NCBI GenBank assembly: GCA_017934525.1
Contig: JAGBJJ010000008.1
Location: forward strand, 1-60,472
DNA from: Prevotella sp.
GTDB lineage: Bacteria > Bacteroidota > Bacteroidia > Bacteroidales > Bacteroidaceae
Direction of reading: 5' to 3'
DNA length: 60,472 bases
A program made the position numbers and the translations under genes. Every line of letters starts with the position of its first letter. Positions within the stretch are counted from its first letter, which is position 1. The notes under the pieces were generated by a model that was not told the origin of the DNA, searched no databases, and saw only the letters and a list, made by a program, of their open reading frames with translations. Below, in pieces: positions 1-8,092 of this stretch.

Positions 1-147
1 AGTATTAAAAGTATAAAGTCTAAGGTACAAAGTCTAAAGTCTAAAGTCTAAGGTCAAAAGTCTAAAGTCTAAAGTCCAAAGTCTAAGGTCTAAAGTCTAA
101 GGTCCAAAGTCTAAAGTCAAAAAACAAAAATCAAAAATCCAAAAACC
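1..147. repeat. heptanucleotide repeat array (about 21 units, word AAAGTCT)
   Basis: The first 147 bases divide into 21 consecutive 7-bp units. Most are AAAGTCT, AAGGTCT, AAAGTCC or AAGGTCA, decaying to AAAATCA and AAAATCC at the right end. The register is never broken. The array runs into the 3' end of the amidase gene, so the last codons and the TGA stop of that gene (131-133) lie within repeat units. The same word builds the arrays inside the TonB receptor at 37857-38213 and 38405-38544. Confidence 0.9.
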
Positions 148-1021
148 TTCTCGTAATCTCTCCGTAGTCCTCGATGCGTCGGTCGCGCAAGAAAGGCCAC
201 CAGCGGCGCACACGCTCCGACCGCTCCATGTCAACGGCCACGATGATGCTCTCCTCCTCAGTAGCCGACGCCTCGTAGTACATCTCGCCCTGCGGTCCGC
301 ACACAAACGAAGAGCCCCAGAACTGGATGCCTCCCGTTTGCTGGCTCGGGTCAGGCTCGTAGCCCACACGGTTCACAGCCACCACCGGCAGGCCGTTAGC
401 CACGGCATGACCGCGCATCACCGTCTGCCAGGCGCGCAGCTGCCGCTCATGCTCGTCGTCCGTGTCGGTACTCTCATAGCCTATGGCGGTGGGGTAGATG
501 AGCAGCTCGGCACCGCGGAGGGTCATCAGGCGGGCAGCCTCAGGATACCACTGGTCCCAGCACACCATGACCCCCAGTCGGCCCACGCTGGTCTCAATAG
601 GCCGGAACCCCAGGTCGCCGGGCGTGAAGTAGAACTTCTCGTAATAGGCTGGGTCGTCGGGTATGTGCATCTTACGATATCGTCCGGCAATACTCCCGTC
701 CTTCTCAAACACCACGGCCGTGTTGTGGTACAGTCCCGGAGCGCGGCGCTCGAAGAGCGACGTGACCAGCACCACCCCCAGTTCCTTGGCCAGTCGCCCG
801 TAGATATCAGTAGAAGGGCCGGGTATCGTCTCGGCCAGGTCGAAGTTGTTCACGTCCTCCACCTGACAGAAGTAGAGCGAGTTATGCAGCTCTTGCAGCA
901 CTATGAGTTCGGCGCCCCGGCGTGCCAGGTCGCGTATGCCGTCGCACAGACGCTCCACGTTGTCAAGCATGTCAACGGTGTTATGCTGCTGCAAGAAACC
1001 TATTTTCAGTTCTTTCCTCAT
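131..1021 (-). CDS. aguB: N-carbamoylputrescine amidase
   Basis: This 296-residue protein is of the carbon-nitrogen hydrolase (nitrilase) family. It hydrolyses N-carbamoylputrescine to putrescine, CO2 and ammonia in the cytoplasm. The Glu-Lys-Cys triad is visible: E44 in VLQELHN, K117 in YRKMHIPDDP, C154 in VMVCWDQWYP. The YRKMHIPDDPAYYEKFYF block is characteristic of AguB-type enzymes. The gene lies 145 bp downstream of agmatine deiminase on the same strand, which supports the assignment. A promoter-like element lies at 1095-1102, so it can be transcribed on its own. The extreme C-terminus (FLDF) and stop codon fall in the heptamer array at the window start, so the tail may have been rewritten by repeat growth. 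Confidence 0.93.
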   Translation of the reverse strand: MRKELKIGFLQQHNTVDMLDNVERLCDGIRDLARRGAELIVLQELHNSLYFCQVEDVNNFDLAETIPGPSTDIYGRLAKELGVVLVTSLFERRAPGLYHNTAVVFEKDGSIAGRYRKMHIPDDPAYYEKFYFTPGDLGFRPIETSVGRLGVMVCWDQWYPEAARLMTLRGAELLIYPTAIGYESTDTDDEHERQLRAWQTVMRGHAVANGLPVVAVNRVGYEPDPSQQTGGIQFWGSSFVCGPQGEMYYEASATEEESIIVAVDMERSERVRRWWPFLRDRRIEDYGEITRRFLDF

Positions 1022-1094
1022 TGTTACATTAATTTTTTTGAGTTAATGACCCTTGTTGTCTGTTTCCGTTTCGTCTCATTTCGGAAATCTGCCA

Positions 1095-1102
1095 CAAAGT
1101 TA
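1095..1102 (-). promoter_or_regulatory. -7 promoter element for aguB
   Basis: The minus strand reads TAACTTTG, matching the Bacteroidetes TAnnTTTG -7 element, about 75 nt upstream of the aguB start. No clear -33 TTTG is seen. Confidence 0.5.
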
Positions 1103-1166
1103 CTACTTTTTGTTTGAAAAACCGCGAAAACAGCCCACAAATCATTCTAACCATTTAACCATTTCA

Positions 1167-2210
1167 TCATTTTGCCTCAGCCAGCTCATCATCTCCTCTG
1201 AGCACACCGGCGGGAAACTGCATGGTGCAGCAGTGGAGCGAGCCGTGCTGGCGGATGACGGTGCGGCAGTCGACGGGCACGACGTCGCGTCCGGGGAAGG
1301 CCTGGCCGATGATGCGCAGGGCCTGTTCGTCGAGGTCGGGCTGGGCATAGGTAGGGCAGAGCACGGCACCGTTGACGACGAGGAAGTTGGCGTAGGTGGC
1401 GGGTAGACACTCTCCCTGGGCATGAGCGCCCACCGTAAGCTTCTCGCCGTCGTCGCAGATGGGGCGTGGCATGGGCAGGCGCATGAGGCGGTAGGGGCGG
1501 CCGTCGGCGGTGCGGAAGGTGCGCAGCTGCTGCTCCATGAGGTGCAGCTCGCGGTACTGCTCGTCGTGCGGATCATCACAGCCCACGTAGAGCAGGGTGT
1601 TGTCGGGGCAGATGCGCACCAAGGTATCGATATGACCGTCGGTATCGTCGCCCGTGAGGCGGCCATGGTCAATCCACAGCACGCGGTGGGCGCAGAGGCG
1701 CTCCTTCAGCACCTCCTCTATCTCATCCTTGGAGAGCGGCTGGTTGCGGTTGGGGGCCAGCAGGCACTGCGTGGTGGTGAAGATGGTGCCGCGGCCGTCG
1801 CTCTCGATGGAGCCGCCTTCGAGCACGAAGTCCTGGCAGTCGACGTACTCGCCGCGAAAGCGGCCTTCGTCGTAGAGACGCTGGTTGATGGCATTGTCGA
1901 GCATGTAGGGGAACTTCTCGCCCCAGCCGTTGAAGCGGAAGTCGAGGAGGCGGCAAGAGCGGTCGGCCCCGGCCTCATCCTCGTCTTTTACCAGCGTGAT
2001 AAACCCGTGGTCGCGGGCCCAGGTGTCGTTGTTGGGCTGGCCGACGCGCAGCACGGGCTCGTAGCGGCTGATGGCTGCGGCCATCTCGTCGTAGGTGTGT
2101 AGGATGTCGCTGAGCATGGGGGCCCAGTCGGTGGCTGCGTGGGGCCATGTGAGTTGCACGCCGCTCTGCGGTTCCCACTCCGCAGGCATTCGGTATTGGT
2201 TGTTGTTCAT
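1167..2210 (-). CDS. aguA: agmatine deiminase
   Basis: This 347-residue member of the peptidyl-arginine-deiminase-like family converts agmatine to N-carbamoylputrescine and ammonia. Visible family blocks are the N-terminal MPAEWEPQSGVQLTWPH, NDTWARDHGF (substrate carboxylates), LEGGSIESDG, GDDTDGHIDTL and the C-terminal HGSLHCCTMQFP, which carries the catalytic cysteine (about residue 327). Length is normal for the family. With aguB just downstream it completes the two-step agmatine to putrescine route. Start chosen at MNNNQYRMPAEW, which puts the conserved MPAEW motif at the usual distance from the N-terminus. Confidence 0.94.
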   Translation of the reverse strand: MNNNQYRMPAEWEPQSGVQLTWPHAATDWAPMLSDILHTYDEMAAAISRYEPVLRVGQPNNDTWARDHGFITLVKDEDEAGADRSCRLLDFRFNGWGEKFPYMLDNAINQRLYDEGRFRGEYVDCQDFVLEGGSIESDGRGTIFTTTQCLLAPNRNQPLSKDEIEEVLKERLCAHRVLWIDHGRLTGDDTDGHIDTLVRICPDNTLLYVGCDDPHDEQYRELHLMEQQLRTFRTADGRPYRLMRLPMPRPICDDGEKLTVGAHAQGECLPATYANFLVVNGAVLCPTYAQPDLDEQALRIIGQAFPGRDVVPVDCRTVIRQHGSLHCCTMQFPAGVLRGDDELAEAK

Positions 2211-2319
2211 CGGGTGTTTTTTTTATTAAATGGGTTGTGATGTGCCTGGCTCTCAAGGGGGTGAGGCAGAAGTCGGCAGGCGATACATCTTGTTTTACTA
2301 TGGGGGAGGAGGCTTCTCC

Positions 2320-3114
2320 CTAACTGCTATACGTATGGACGCTGGTGCCCATGGCGCTCGGCAGGTAGTTGATGCCCCACCAGCACATCTGTAGCAGGAT
2401 GAAGCTGGCGATGAGCATCCACAGGGCCACGGCGGGGTGGTGAGACGGCAGACGGCGGTAGTGGATGTAGACCAGATAGCTGAACCACGTGATGGCTGCC
2501 CACGTCTCCTTAGGGTCCCACGACCAGTAGTGGCCCCATGCCTCTTTTGCCCACAGGGCACCGAAGAGCATGCCGATGGTCATGAAGGCCAGTCCGACGT
2601 ACGCCAGGTCGTCGACGGGCATGAGGGCAGCACCTGCCAGCCGGCGGCCGTCGGTGCGCTGCGTCCAGAGCAGATAGGCGGCCATGAAGGCCGAGGCGCC
2701 CAGCACGGCGTAGGCAAACATGTAGACGATGACGTGGGGCGCAAACCACGCGCTCTGCAGGGCGGGCATGAGCGCCTTTGAGTGAATCTCGGGTTTGAAG
2801 AGATTGATGCAGATGAAGACTGCTGCCATCAGGGTGGAGAACGACAGAATCCACTTGTAGCGCCAGCGGGCGTAGACGAGGAGCCCAGCCAGGGGCAGAA
2901 ACAGCGAGTACCACAGGCGTGTCTCGCCCATGGTGCGTAGCGGCGGCCGCTCCAGCGACACCCACATGAATACTATATAGGCGAAGAACACCAGCAGGCC
3001 TGCGGCCGTGGCCGCCACGGCCGTCATGACTTTGTCCTTCCAGGCGCTCCAGGCGCCCGCCGTCCAGCATGCCACTGCCGCCACGGCAAAATATATAAAC
3101 TCATCCCAGCTCAT
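2320..3114 (-). CDS. ccsA: cytochrome c biogenesis protein CcsA/CcmC-like (system II)
   Basis: This is a 264-residue multi-span membrane protein. The tryptophan-rich WWD haem-handling motif is at about residues 203-214 (WGHYWSWDPKETWA), with flanking histidines at H132 (FAPHVIV) and near WFSYLVYIHYR. System II CcsA moves haem across the inner membrane and, with ResB/Ccs1, attaches it to CxxCH proteins. The gene starts 19 bp after the ResB-like gene and is the last of the nrfH-nrfA-ccs1-ccsA run, so its clients are likely the multihaem nitrite reductase subunits. It is shorter than fused CcsBA proteins because ResB is separate here. Confidence 0.88.
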   Translation of the reverse strand: MSWDEFIYFAVAAVACWTAGAWSAWKDKVMTAVAATAAGLLVFFAYIVFMWVSLERPPLRTMGETRLWYSLFLPLAGLLVYARWRYKWILSFSTLMAAVFICINLFKPEIHSKALMPALQSAWFAPHVIVYMFAYAVLGASAFMAAYLLWTQRTDGRRLAGAALMPVDDLAYVGLAFMTIGMLFGALWAKEAWGHYWSWDPKETWAAITWFSYLVYIHYRRLPSHHPAVALWMLIASFILLQMCWWGINYLPSAMGTSVHTYSS

Positions 3115-3133
3115 AGCAGATAAATATAAATTC

Positions 3134-4012
3134 TCATTTCTCGCCCCTCCGGAGCATCATCATGCACACTGCTCCGGCCAGCATCATGAAGATGCCGACG
3201 TAGACGGCAGGCAGCCACGGGTCGCTCACCAATTCGAAAATGCTCGTCGGGCTCATGGCGCCCAGCCGGGTGTCGTAGCCGTACTGATAGATTTTCCACC
3301 CGGCTGCCTCCACAGGCTTGTTGACGTCGACCGTGGCCAGCATGTTGCCGCCCTGTTGCGTCAGGATCTGTATGTCGCTGGCGAAGCGGCGGGGGGAGCC
3401 GTCGGCATACTCTTCCATGATGAAGCGCTTCAGCTCGATGGCCAGCGGCAGCTCGTGGATGTTGCCCTGCTGGTCGGCGGCACGCCACTCAGGCTGGCCG
3501 ACCATGGCGACCATTTTCAGTCGCTGCATGTCGGCATTACCCAGCGTGGCCGTGGTCAGGGCGATGAAGAGGCCGAGGTGGTTGAGCAGAAACGGGAGGT
3601 CGCGGCTCAGGCGCTGCAGATGAAGCAGTCGGCGCAACGCCACCAGTCCCAGGATGAGTGCCAGGTAAGCATAGATGAGCACGAAGGGCCAGAAGGCCAG
3701 CATGTTGCTCAGTCCCGATCCGCCTGTAGTCTGGCGCGTCAGGCCCATGACGATGGTGAGTGCCACGGCGTAGCACAAGGCTGGCAGCGCAGCCTGGCAG
3801 GAGGCCGCGAAACGGAAGGCGTACACCCTTTTGCGCAGCGCGTAGATGCTGGCTATGAGCAGCATGAAGCAGGCCAGCACGATGGCGTTGACCGGCCAGG
3901 CGAAGGCATCCCACACAACAGGACCGACGCTCCACTGGAGCATCAGTCCTGCTATGATAAGGCCTCCGCCGAGGAGGAAGCCTTCTTTCAGAGTCCATGG
4001 TTTAGTCCACAT
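3134..4012 (-). CDS. ResB/Ccs1-like cytochrome c biogenesis protein
   Basis: This is a 292-residue membrane protein with hydrophobic segments near residues 13-35, 40-60, 74-92, 105-125 and 140-156, a soluble region, and a C-terminal helix (LPAVYVGIFMMLAGAVCMMM). The LLNHLGLFIALTTATLGN segment and position next to CcsA identify the ResB/Ccs1 partner of system II haem ligation. Start and the upstream nrfA stop overlap as TGATG, implying translational coupling. At 292 residues it is shorter than classical ResB (over 400), as is usual for the Bacteroidetes form; assignment rests on context plus topology. Confidence 0.8.
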   Translation of the reverse strand: MWTKPWTLKEGFLLGGGLIIAGLMLQWSVGPVVWDAFAWPVNAIVLACFMLLIASIYALRKRVYAFRFAASCQAALPALCYAVALTIVMGLTRQTTGGSGLSNMLAFWPFVLIYAYLALILGLVALRRLLHLQRLSRDLPFLLNHLGLFIALTTATLGNADMQRLKMVAMVGQPEWRAADQQGNIHELPLAIELKRFIMEEYADGSPRRFASDIQILTQQGGNMLATVDVNKPVEAAGWKIYQYGYDTRLGAMSPTSIFELVSDPWLPAVYVGIFMMLAGAVCMMMLRRGEK

Positions 4013-5544
4013 CAGAGTTCGATGAGCTTGCCGTTCTTCTTAGCGTCGTCAATCCACTTCGGCACCACCTGGCCGAGGAAGCGCTGTTTCTTCTCCTTCA
4101 GCTTAGGCATGTCGAGGCCGATGTAGGCCTGGGCCTTCTCCTTGGTGGAGATGTCGGGCATGGGCACGTCGCCGGTGAAGCCGTGGCGGGCCAGCACCTT
4201 GGCGATGAGCAGGCGGGCCTCCTGAGCCTGCACCAGTCCGTCGCTGAACAGGCGCTGCACCTCCTGGGGAGCATGGAACGAGGCGCCGTGGGAGGCGAAG
4301 GCATAGTCCCAGCGCCACTGGCTGGAGCGTATGAGCTGCAGGATGGGTTTCATCTCCTGCTCGGTGGCCCCTTTCTCCCAGGCAAACTTGGCCTCGATGT
4401 GGGCGGCGGCCAGCTGCTTCTCGAGCTTGGTGCGGCTTGCGCGGGTCTTCTGCTGGCGGTCATAGACGTTCTGCCGCAGCACCTCGGCATCCTGGCGGTG
4501 GCAGGTCTGGCAGGTGCGGTCGATGTTGGCCAGCGGTGAGGTGATGCGGTGGTCGGTGAACTTCACGCCGCCCTCCTGCTTGTAGGGCATGTGGCAGTCG
4601 GCACAGCTTACGCCGCGCTGCCCGTGGATGCCCTGCAGGGCCATCTCGTAACCTGGGTGCTGGGCCTTCAGGATGGGCGTCTTCGAGAGCGGGTGGATGT
4701 AGTCGTAGAAGCCGATAGAGTCGTAGTATTCCTCAGCAGCCTCGCAGGTAAGCCCCTTGTCTTGCGGGAACATCAGGTAGTTGGCCTTGCCGGGGTTGGC
4801 GGGGTCATCGGGCTTGATGAAGTAATACTCCGTGTGGCACTGGGCGCACACGAGCGAGCGCATCTCCTGATGGCTGGCCTTGCGCACGTCTTTGCCTGCA
4901 CGCTGCCAGGCCTCATAGAGAGCGGGACGGGCGGGGCGCAGGTCCATGGTGCGTGCGTCGTGGCAGTCGGAGCAGCCCACGGTGTTCACAATCTCGCTGC
5001 CCAGCTCGCTCCACTTGCCGGCATAGTAGTTGGCAGGGTCGAACGACGAGCCGCTGGCGCTGAGCTCGCGCATCATACGGGGCACGTCGGGGCCCTTGCA
5101 GGTCCAGCAGGTGGCTGGCTGCATGTCGGCGTCGCCGTCGATGCCGGGGTTGCCCGTGCGCAGAATCTTGCGCAGGTCTTCTATGCAGTGCTTATGGCCG
5201 CGCGGCGTGTTGTAGTGGCGCGAGAAGGCGTAGCCAGCCCAAAGGATGACCATCTCGGGGCGGTCGGCCAGCTCGTCGGTCTCGTTGGATGAATTGTACT
5301 TCGAGTGGAAGGTGGTGTCTTCGGTCATGGCCCACGTCTCGTACTCGCGAGGATAGTCGGCCTTGAAGCGCTCGTTTTGGGCTATGATAGAGTCTTCGAA
5401 GACGGTGCGCTTGTTGTTGAACACGCTGGCCACTTCGGCGCGCCGTTCCATGAGCGACGAGACGAGCAGTCCGAGCACGAACACCACGGCGATGGAGCCC
5501 AGGAAGAGGGTCCAGCCTTGCCATTGTTTCAGTTGTTTTGCCAT
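4012..5544 (-). CDS. nrfA: ammonia-forming cytochrome c nitrite reductase, catalytic subunit
   Basis: This 510-residue pentahaem protein reduces nitrite to ammonium with six electrons in the periplasm. Haem sites in order: CWTCK at 146-150 (the lysine-ligated active-site haem typical of NrfA), CSDCH 191-195, CAQCH 233-237, CADCH 314-318, CQTCH 345-349. An N-terminal hydrophobic stretch (about residues 11-31) acts as signal or anchor. nrfH lies 51 bp upstream and system II cytochrome c maturation genes follow, so the operon makes both the enzyme and its maturation machinery. Length matches the family. Confidence 0.97.
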   Translation of the reverse strand: MAKQLKQWQGWTLFLGSIAVVFVLGLLVSSLMERRAEVASVFNNKRTVFEDSIIAQNERFKADYPREYETWAMTEDTTFHSKYNSSNETDELADRPEMVILWAGYAFSRHYNTPRGHKHCIEDLRKILRTGNPGIDGDADMQPATCWTCKGPDVPRMMRELSASGSSFDPANYYAGKWSELGSEIVNTVGCSDCHDARTMDLRPARPALYEAWQRAGKDVRKASHQEMRSLVCAQCHTEYYFIKPDDPANPGKANYLMFPQDKGLTCEAAEEYYDSIGFYDYIHPLSKTPILKAQHPGYEMALQGIHGQRGVSCADCHMPYKQEGGVKFTDHRITSPLANIDRTCQTCHRQDAEVLRQNVYDRQQKTRASRTKLEKQLAAAHIEAKFAWEKGATEQEMKPILQLIRSSQWRWDYAFASHGASFHAPQEVQRLFSDGLVQAQEARLLIAKVLARHGFTGDVPMPDISTKEKAQAYIGLDMPKLKEKKQRFLGQVVPKWIDDAKKNGKLIEL

Positions 5545-5595
5545 ATTGGAGGAGATGGGTTTTATGGGGTTTTATGTTTTTTGGGGGGGGAAGTG

Positions 5596-6195
5596 CTACT
5601 TTAGCATTTTTTGCAGCCATTGGGGCACGGGGCTGGGGGGCAGCGGCGTGACGGCCTCGGCATTGGGGGTGGACATGAGTGAGTTCATGCCGCCGTGGGG
5701 CACGTTGCGATGGCAGTCCCAGCAGGCTTTGCCCTCGCCGCGCTTGGCAGCCATGAAGTCCATGCGTCCGGTCTTCACAAACTCCTGGTTGAGCTGCGTG
5801 TGGCAGCGGATGCAGTTGTCCATGATAACCTCTGCACTCAGGTCTTCAGCCATGATGGCCTGCCGCTCGGCGTGGGCGACGAAGTAAGCCGTGTGCTTCA
5901 GGCCGTCGACGGCTTTGAAACCGTATTTCAGGGCCAGGCTCTGGTGAGGCACGTGGCAGTCGTTGCACGTGGCGTCGCGGCCGTGGCTGGAGTGGCTCCA
6001 CGTGGCGTAGTAGGGAGTCATGATATGGCAGTTGACGCAGGCCGCCGGGTCGTCACCGATGAAGTAGGTGTGGGCGCGCAGCAGATACATGAACAGGCCG
6101 CCCAGCCCGACGATGATGCCGGCACACAGGATGACTCCCACTTTCACGGAGCGCGGAAGTCGGGCCTGCAGGTCTTTGAGGTGGTCGGTTAGCAT
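5596..6195 (-). CDS. nrfH: cytochrome c nitrite reductase small subunit (quinol dehydrogenase)
   Basis: This 199-residue NapC/NirT-family membrane-anchored tetrahaem cytochrome passes electrons from menaquinol to NrfA. One N-terminal membrane helix (about residues 17-40) is followed by CVNCH (53-57), CNDCH (77-81), CIRCH and CWDCH. It is the first gene of the operon, with a well-formed promoter at 6216-6223. Confidence 0.96.
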   Translation of the reverse strand: MLTDHLKDLQARLPRSVKVGVILCAGIIVGLGGLFMYLLRAHTYFIGDDPAACVNCHIMTPYYATWSHSSHGRDATCNDCHVPHQSLALKYGFKAVDGLKHTAYFVAHAERQAIMAEDLSAEVIMDNCIRCHTQLNQEFVKTGRMDFMAAKRGEGKACWDCHRNVPHGGMNSLMSTPNAEAVTPLPPSPVPQWLQKMLK

Positions 6196-6215
6196 AATAG
6201 TGGTTGTTTAGATGG

Positions 6216-6247
6216 CAAAGATAAGCATAATATTTCAAAGCGCCAAA
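6216..6247 (-). promoter_or_regulatory. nrfHA operon promoter
   Basis: The minus strand has TATCTTTG (6216-6223) and TTTG at 6244-6247 with a 20-bp gap, a canonical Bacteroidetes -7/-33 pair 20 nt upstream of the nrfH start. Confidence 0.7.
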
Positions 6248-6276
6248 TATTTCGCGCATAAAATGCCTGGATGTGC

Positions 6277-7404
6277 TCATTTTCCTCCTTCAGTTTGCGT
6301 CATTTTGTCCAGTGCGTCGTTCTTCTCTTTCTTGATGACATAGTCCTGATAGTAGGTGAGCAGCAGCGTGGTGAGCGGCAGCGCTATGACCATGCCGAGC
6401 ATGCCGAGCAGCGAGCCCCAGATGGAGAGTGAGAGCAGGATGATGGCCGAGTTGAGCCCCGTCACCTTACCCATGATTTTAGGCACGAGGAAGGTGTCTT
6501 GTATGGTCTGCACCACAGCGAAGACAAGCAGCGCCATGAGCAGTATGACCCAGAAACTCTGACCTGTGTCGGCTGCCTTGACGATGGCCAGCAGTATGGT
6601 GGGTATGAAGCCGAGGGTCTGCAGATAGGGCACCATGTTGAGCAGCCCGATGAACATGCCCAGTCCGATGGCCATGGGGAAGTCGATGATGAGAAAGCCG
6701 ATGCTGAAGAGCACGCCTACGCAGAAGGCCACCAGGGCCTGGCCGCGGAAATATTTATTCATGCCCGTCTCCACATCGCCCACCAGCTTGACGGCGAAGG
6801 GCCTGACAGACTGCGGCAGCAGCGAGGCCCATCCCTTGGAAATCTCCTCGTAGTCGAGCAGGATGAAGAGCGTGTAGAGGATGATCATGGTGACGGAGAA
6901 GATGCTCGACACGATGCTTATGCTCTGCGATATGACAGCCCACACCTTGGGCACGGCGGCCTTCAGACTGTCGATGAAGCCCTCTTGCGTGACGAGTGCC
7001 TTCACCTCGTCGGCCGTGAAGTGGTCGTGAATAAACTTCTGCACCAGCCGCGGTATATTGCTCATGGTGTCGTCGTTGGCCATATAGGCCACCAGCAGGT
7101 CTTTCACCCTGAGGCTCTCGTCGATGACCGGGGGCACTATGAGCCAGAAGGCGGCCGTGAGCACCGCGCTCACGGTGATGAATGTGCACAGGATGCCCAC
7201 GATGCGGTATTTCAGGCGGCATCGGTACTGGAAGAACTTGACAAGCGGGAAAAGCAGATAGCTGATGAGCCACGCCAGGAAGAAGGGCAGCAGGACATTA
7301 CTGAGACGACCGAGCAGCCATAGCACTGCCACCACTACCAGGGCCACGATGATGCCCCGGATGAAGCGGTCGAAGGTAATCTGTTTTCGTTCCATATCAC
7401 GCAT
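6277..7404 (-). CDS. AI-2E family transporter (PerM/UPF0118)
   Basis: This is a membrane protein of about 375 residues with the family topology: two N-terminal helix pairs, a soluble middle (DDTMSNIPRLVQKFIHDHF), then five or so C-terminal helices. Typical sequences are GLGMFIGLLNMVPYLQ and FLVPKIMGKVTGLNS. Members are exporters or permeases of uncertain substrate; a role in AI-2 export is known for only some. Start taken at the ATG at 7404 (MRDMERKQ), because a longer TTG-initiated reading would begin inside the promoter at 7423-7430. Confidence 0.88.
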   Translation of the reverse strand: MRDMERKQITFDRFIRGIIVALVVVAVLWLLGRLSNVLLPFFLAWLISYLLFPLVKFFQYRCRLKYRIVGILCTFITVSAVLTAAFWLIVPPVIDESLRVKDLLVAYMANDDTMSNIPRLVQKFIHDHFTADEVKALVTQEGFIDSLKAAVPKVWAVISQSISIVSSIFSVTMIILYTLFILLDYEEISKGWASLLPQSVRPFAVKLVGDVETGMNKYFRGQALVAFCVGVLFSIGFLIIDFPMAIGLGMFIGLLNMVPYLQTLGFIPTILLAIVKAADTGQSFWVILLMALLVFAVVQTIQDTFLVPKIMGKVTGLNSAIILLSLSIWGSLLGMLGMVIALPLTTLLLTYYQDYVIKKEKNDALDKMTQTEGGK

Positions 7405-7422
7405 GTTTAAGGGTTTTCGCTG

Positions 7423-7430
7423 CAAAGATA
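7423..7430 (-). promoter_or_regulatory. -7 promoter element for the AI-2E family gene
   Basis: The minus strand reads TATCTTTG, 18 nt upstream of the chosen ATG. It is divergent from the plus-strand element at 7474-7481. Confidence 0.6.
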
Positions 7431-7435
7431 CAAAT

Positions 7436-7463
7436 AATTCTTAATTCTTAATTCATTATTCGC
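7436..7463. repeat. heptamer repeats between divergent promoters (AATTCTT word)
   Basis: Four consecutive 7-bp units: AATTCTT, AATTCTT, AATTCAT, TATTCGC. The word is the reverse complement family of the AATTAAG array at 29741. Confidence 0.7.
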
Positions 7464-7473
7464 ATTATTTTTG

Positions 7474-7481
7474 TAACTTTG
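7474..7481 (+). promoter_or_regulatory. -7 promoter element for the FetAB-like pair
   Basis: TAACTTTG, with the first in-frame ATG at 7491 only 9 nt further, so the transcript would have almost no leader. Confidence 0.6.
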
Positions 7482-7490
7482 CCGCGAACT

Positions 7491-8036
7491 ATGGCAGTAA
7501 TGGAATTGAATGAGGTGGTGCTGGAAGGTGAGGCGCAGACGCTCTCGCTCATGGCACGCGAAGGACAGCTCACCTGTCTGAGTGGAACCGACGACGCACG
7601 CCTGACACGCCTGCTGGAGGCGATGATGGGCTTCGAGGTGCCACGCAGCGGCTATATATGCATCGACGGCGAACCGCTCACGGAGCGCACGGCCGGCCTC
7701 TTGCGCAGCATGATGGCCTACGCCCCGCGCCGACTGGCTGACGCGGGCGAGATACGCCGCTATGAGGCGCCCAGCGTGCAGGATGTGTTCGACTTGCGTG
7801 CCAACCGCGACCTGCCCATCTCCAATGGCCTGCTGGCCGAGGAGACACGTCGTGCCGGAGGCTCACGCCTGCTGGCGGTGGCTGTGCTGCGGCAGAAACC
7901 CCTGCTCCTGGCCGACCAGCCGCCGACCGATGCCTTTGGCTATTTGCGCGGTCTGGCGCGCTCCGGCCGCACCGTCATCGTGGCAAGCTGTGATGACGTC
8001 TACGCAGAGGGAGCGGATGTGAGATTTGAGTTATAA
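7491..8036 (+). CDS. degenerate ABC transporter ATP-binding protein, FetA-like
   Basis: This is a 181-residue protein upstream of a FetB-type permease, the order seen in fetAB. It can be laid along an ABC ATPase, but the key motifs have decayed. The Walker A position reads SGTDDARLTR (no GxxGxGK[ST]), the signature position reads RRAGGSRLLA instead of LSGGxxQR, and Walker B ends LLLADQP with Gln for the catalytic Glu. ATP hydrolysis is therefore doubtful. The frame is intact and codon use matches its neighbours, so it is not an obvious pseudogene. Start ATG 7491 or 7500; an upstream TTG at 7479 falls in the promoter. Confidence 0.7.
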   Translation: MAVMELNEVVLEGEAQTLSLMAREGQLTCLSGTDDARLTRLLEAMMGFEVPRSGYICIDGEPLTERTAGLLRSMMAYAPRRLADAGEIRRYEAPSVQDVFDLRANRDLPISNGLLAEETRRAGGSRLLAVAVLRQKPLLLADQPPTDAFGYLRGLARSGRTVIVASCDDVYAEGADVRFEL

Positions 8037-8092
8037 GTCACGAAATGATGAATTATTCCTGTTTCGCTGCTGAACTCTGAACAATAAACACG

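Noticed and set aside
1142-1166. Another heptamer array after aguA
   Set aside because: The repeated TAACCATT unit has an 8-bp step over two copies only, so it does not fit the 7-bp pattern.
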